From JACQAI01 sp035507915 (GTDB lineage: Bacteria; Pseudomonadota; Alphaproteobacteria; Elsterales; Elsteraceae), in assembly GCA_035507915.1 (NCBI GenBank), contig DATJNS010000081.1, positions 1 to 7,062 of the forward strand: 7,062 nt of DNA, in the 5' to 3' direction. Of the stretch, positions 5,676 through 7,062 are shown piece after piece. How positions within the stretch are numbered: the stretch's first letter is position 1; every line of letters starts with the position of its first letter. A program made the position numbers and the translations under genes. Below the pieces are notes generated by a model. The model ran no database searches. It was not told the origin of the DNA and saw nothing but the letters and a program-made list of their open reading frames with translations.

Positions 5676-6737
5676 ATGACCGTGGTGCCTGGGTCACGCG
5701 GCCGGTCGCGGGCGTCCGCCCGCACGGCCTCGGCCGTCGCATGCCTCCTCATGGTGGCGTGCCCGGCCTTCGCGGCCGACCCGACAGTCGAGTCCAATCC
5801 CCAACCCAACGCCGAGCCCAAGGCCGGACCGAGCCCCGAACCCGGCGCCCCATCGGCGACCGAAACGCCGAACGCCACGCCGGCTGCGCCAGGCGCGATG
5901 CCGAGCGCGGAGCCGGCTGCCGTCCCGCCGCTGGCCGACACGCCCCAGCCCGATGCGCAGAAATCGGATGTGCAGAATCCCGATGCCCAGAAGTCGGATG
6001 CCCAGAAATCCGACACCGCGACGTCCGACACACCACCGCCGGACGCGCCCAACGCCGCCGGCGCGATCGACGGCGCCGGCCGGATCGCCGGGTTGTCGGG
6101 TACCGTTTCAGTCCACGGCAGCGGGCAGAGTCAGTGGCTGGCCGCGGTGGCCGAGCGCGCGCTCGCCACGGGCGAGGGGCTGTGGACCCAGCCGGGCGGC
6201 AGCGCGCGGCTCGCGCTCGGCGGCGCCGCAGTCGAGCTGCGCGAGAAGACCCAGCTCGAGCTCGCCTCGCTGAGCGCCACCGACGCCGAGCTGCGTCTGG
6301 TCCAGGGCGCACTCGACCTGCGCGTGCCGGGGGTCGCCGGCGGCGCGACCTACCAGATCGACACGCCGCGCGGCGCGGTGCGTGTGATGCTGGCCGGCCG
6401 GTACGTGATCGAGGCCGGCGGCGGCGACCTGCCCACCAAGGTGACGGTGCTCGAGGGCGCCGCGCAGGTCGCCGGCAGCGAGTCGGGCCTGGTCGTCGCG
6501 TCGGGCCAGACCGGCCTGATCACCGGCGTCGACGGCGGCCTGTCCTTCGCCATCGAGCCGGCCGACGTGCCCACGGCGTCGACCTCGGCCCCGGATCCGG
6601 CCGCGGGACAGATCGCGGGCCCGGCGGGAGCAAGCGCGCCGGCGACGGCATCCGAGACGCCGCAGGCCGCGGCACCCGAGACACCGCCGCGGGTCGGCAA
6701 GCCGCTCGAGCTGCTGCCGCCGCCGCAAGGCGATTGA
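5676..6737 (+). CDS. Exported FecR-domain protein with proline-rich flanks
   Basis: The 353-residue product begins with a signal peptide: basic GSRGRSRASAR, hydrophobic core ASAVACLLMVACP, and a signal peptidase I-like site AFA|AD at 33/34. LMVAC (25-29) could alternatively serve as a lipobox. Residues 35-128 are low-complexity and Pro/Ala-rich, including pentapeptide units starting with Asp. The folded part, about 136-290, matches a FecR domain: GRIAGLSGTVSV, then ERALATGEGLWTQPGGSARL, ELREKTQLELASL, YQIDTPRGAVRVMLAGRYVI and TVLEGAAQVA. Residues 296-353 are again Pro/Ala-rich and probably disordered. It lacks the cytoplasmic anti-sigma part and transmembrane helix of the classical FecR regulator, and no sigma factor or TonB receptor gene is adjacent, so iron signalling is unlikely. 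A periplasmic or envelope role is inferred. The start is fixed by GGAGG 6 nt upstream. Confidence 0.87.
   Translation: MTVVPGSRGRSRASARTASAVACLLMVACPAFAADPTVESNPQPNAEPKAGPSPEPGAPSATETPNATPAAPGAMPSAEPAAVPPLADTPQPDAQKSDVQNPDAQKSDAQKSDTATSDTPPPDAPNAAGAIDGAGRIAGLSGTVSVHGSGQSQWLAAVAERALATGEGLWTQPGGSARLALGGAAVELREKTQLELASLSATDAELRLVQGALDLRVPGVAGGATYQIDTPRGAVRVMLAGRYVIEAGGGDLPTKVTVLEGAAQVAGSESGLVVASGQTGLITGVDGGLSFAIEPADVPTASTSAPDPAAGQIAGPAGASAPATASETPQAAAPETPPRVGKPLELLPPPQGD
5952..6056 (+). repeat. 15-bp in-frame repeat encoding Asp-initial pentapeptides
   Basis: Seven consecutive five-codon units inside the FecR-domain gene (residues 93-127) read DAQKS, DVQNP, DAQKS, DAQKS, DTATS, DTPPP and DAPNA. 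The first four are clearly alike in DNA (GATGNNCAGAA core), and the last three are diverged. This is a minisatellite-like linker expansion within the disordered region. Confidence 0.8.
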
Positions 6738-6739
6738 TC

Positions 6740-6753
6740 GCCGATCGATCGGC
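6740..6753. other. 14-bp palindrome between converging genes
   Basis: GCCGATCGATCGGC is a perfect palindrome filling nearly the whole 15-nt gap between the FecR-domain stop and the reverse-strand stop of the EamA-like gene. As RNA it would form only a 5-bp stem with a 4-nt loop and no T-tract, so it is a weak terminator candidate. It also contains two GATC sites. Confidence 0.3.
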
Positions 6754-7062
6754 TAGGCGGCGCGGCGGCGCACCCCGGCGAGATAGACGCCGGCGAAGAT
6801 CAGCACGATGCCGATCGCGTGGTGCGCGCCGAAATGCTCGCCCAGAAAGCCGACCGCGAGCAGGGTGCCGACCACCGGCATCAGGTGGATGAACACGCTG
6901 ACCCGGTTGGCGCCCAGCGCATCGACCGCGCGGTTCCAGAAGTGCAGCGCCAGCGCGGCGGGGAACACGCCGACATAGGCGAGCGCCAGCAGATTGGGCC
7001 AGGTCGGCGCGACCGTCCGGCCGAGACCGAGCTCGATCAGGTAGAAGGGCAGCTCGAGCAGC
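6753..7062 (-). CDS. EamA/DMT-family transporter, C-terminal part (5' end beyond window)
   Basis: The last 102 residues of a drug/metabolite transporter superfamily permease (EamA type, normally near 290-310 residues in ten helices) are visible. The frame stays open to the right edge, so the gene starts outside the window. An internal GTG near 6968 is not the start, because clear family sequence continues upstream (LLELPFYLIELGLG, then WPNLLALAYVGVFP). Membrane segments seen are LLALAYVGVFPAALALHFW, the EamA signature region RVSVFIHLMPVVGTLLAVGFLGE, and the final helix AIGIVLIFAGVYLAG, ending with a basic GVRRRAA tail in the cytoplasm. Family members export or import amino acids, nucleosides or other small metabolites. 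The substrate cannot be told. It converges on the FecR-domain gene. Confidence 0.92.
   Translation of the reverse strand, partial: LLELPFYLIELGLGRTVAPTWPNLLALAYVGVFPAALALHFWNRAVDALGANRVSVFIHLMPVVGTLLAVGFLGEHFGAHHAIGIVLIFAGVYLAGVRRRAA

Noticed and set aside
5609..6052. Minus-strand frame with SDFWASDFWASGF-like repeats
   Set aside because: The repetitive protein is simply the antisense reading of the DAQKS-type repeat in the FecR-domain gene.

Overview
The window is very GC-rich and densely coded, with strong third-position G/C bias. The gene families (a Mo-hydroxylase operon, a HlyU-family small protein, a FecR-domain exported protein, a short GNAT protein) suggest an alphaproteobacterium, perhaps of the Rhodospirillales/Rhizobiales type. 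That assignment is inferred from gene content and composition only; no rRNA or marker gene is present.

Left region (1-3582, plus strand): the end of a molybdenum-hydroxylase (xanthine dehydrogenase/aldehyde oxidase family) operon. It holds a 5'-truncated two-cluster [2Fe-2S] subunit, the molybdopterin-binding catalytic subunit, a MoaD/ThiS-type small sulfur carrier ending in GGG, and a ModA-like oxyanion-binding protein with no signal peptide. The genes are tightly packed: an ATGA overlap, a 16-nt gap containing a perfect hairpin that buries the moaD-like start codon, and a GTGA overlap. The set looks like an enzyme with co-expressed proteins connected to its cofactor or to an oxyanion. The enzyme substrate cannot be read from the sequence, and no FAD subunit is visible (it may lie off the left edge).

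Middle region (3593-5520): a minus-strand HlyU-family small protein converges on the ModA-like gene and diverges from a plus-strand cupin gene. The cupin gene is followed by a glutathione S-transferase gene on the same strand. A small minus-strand GNAT acetyltransferase converges on the GST gene, and the junction between them is an 18/20-identical tandem repeat with a hairpin-forming dyad.

Right region (5521-7062): a 155-bp divergent spacer, AT-rich for this genome near its centre, precedes a plus-strand gene for an exported FecR-domain protein with proline-rich flanks and a pentapeptide repeat. A minus-strand EamA/DMT-type transporter gene runs off the right edge and converges on it across a 14-bp palindrome.

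All protein assignments rest on motifs read by eye. No rRNA, tRNA, CRISPR array, insertion sequence or integrase was found, and no gene-free stretch exceeds 300 bases.
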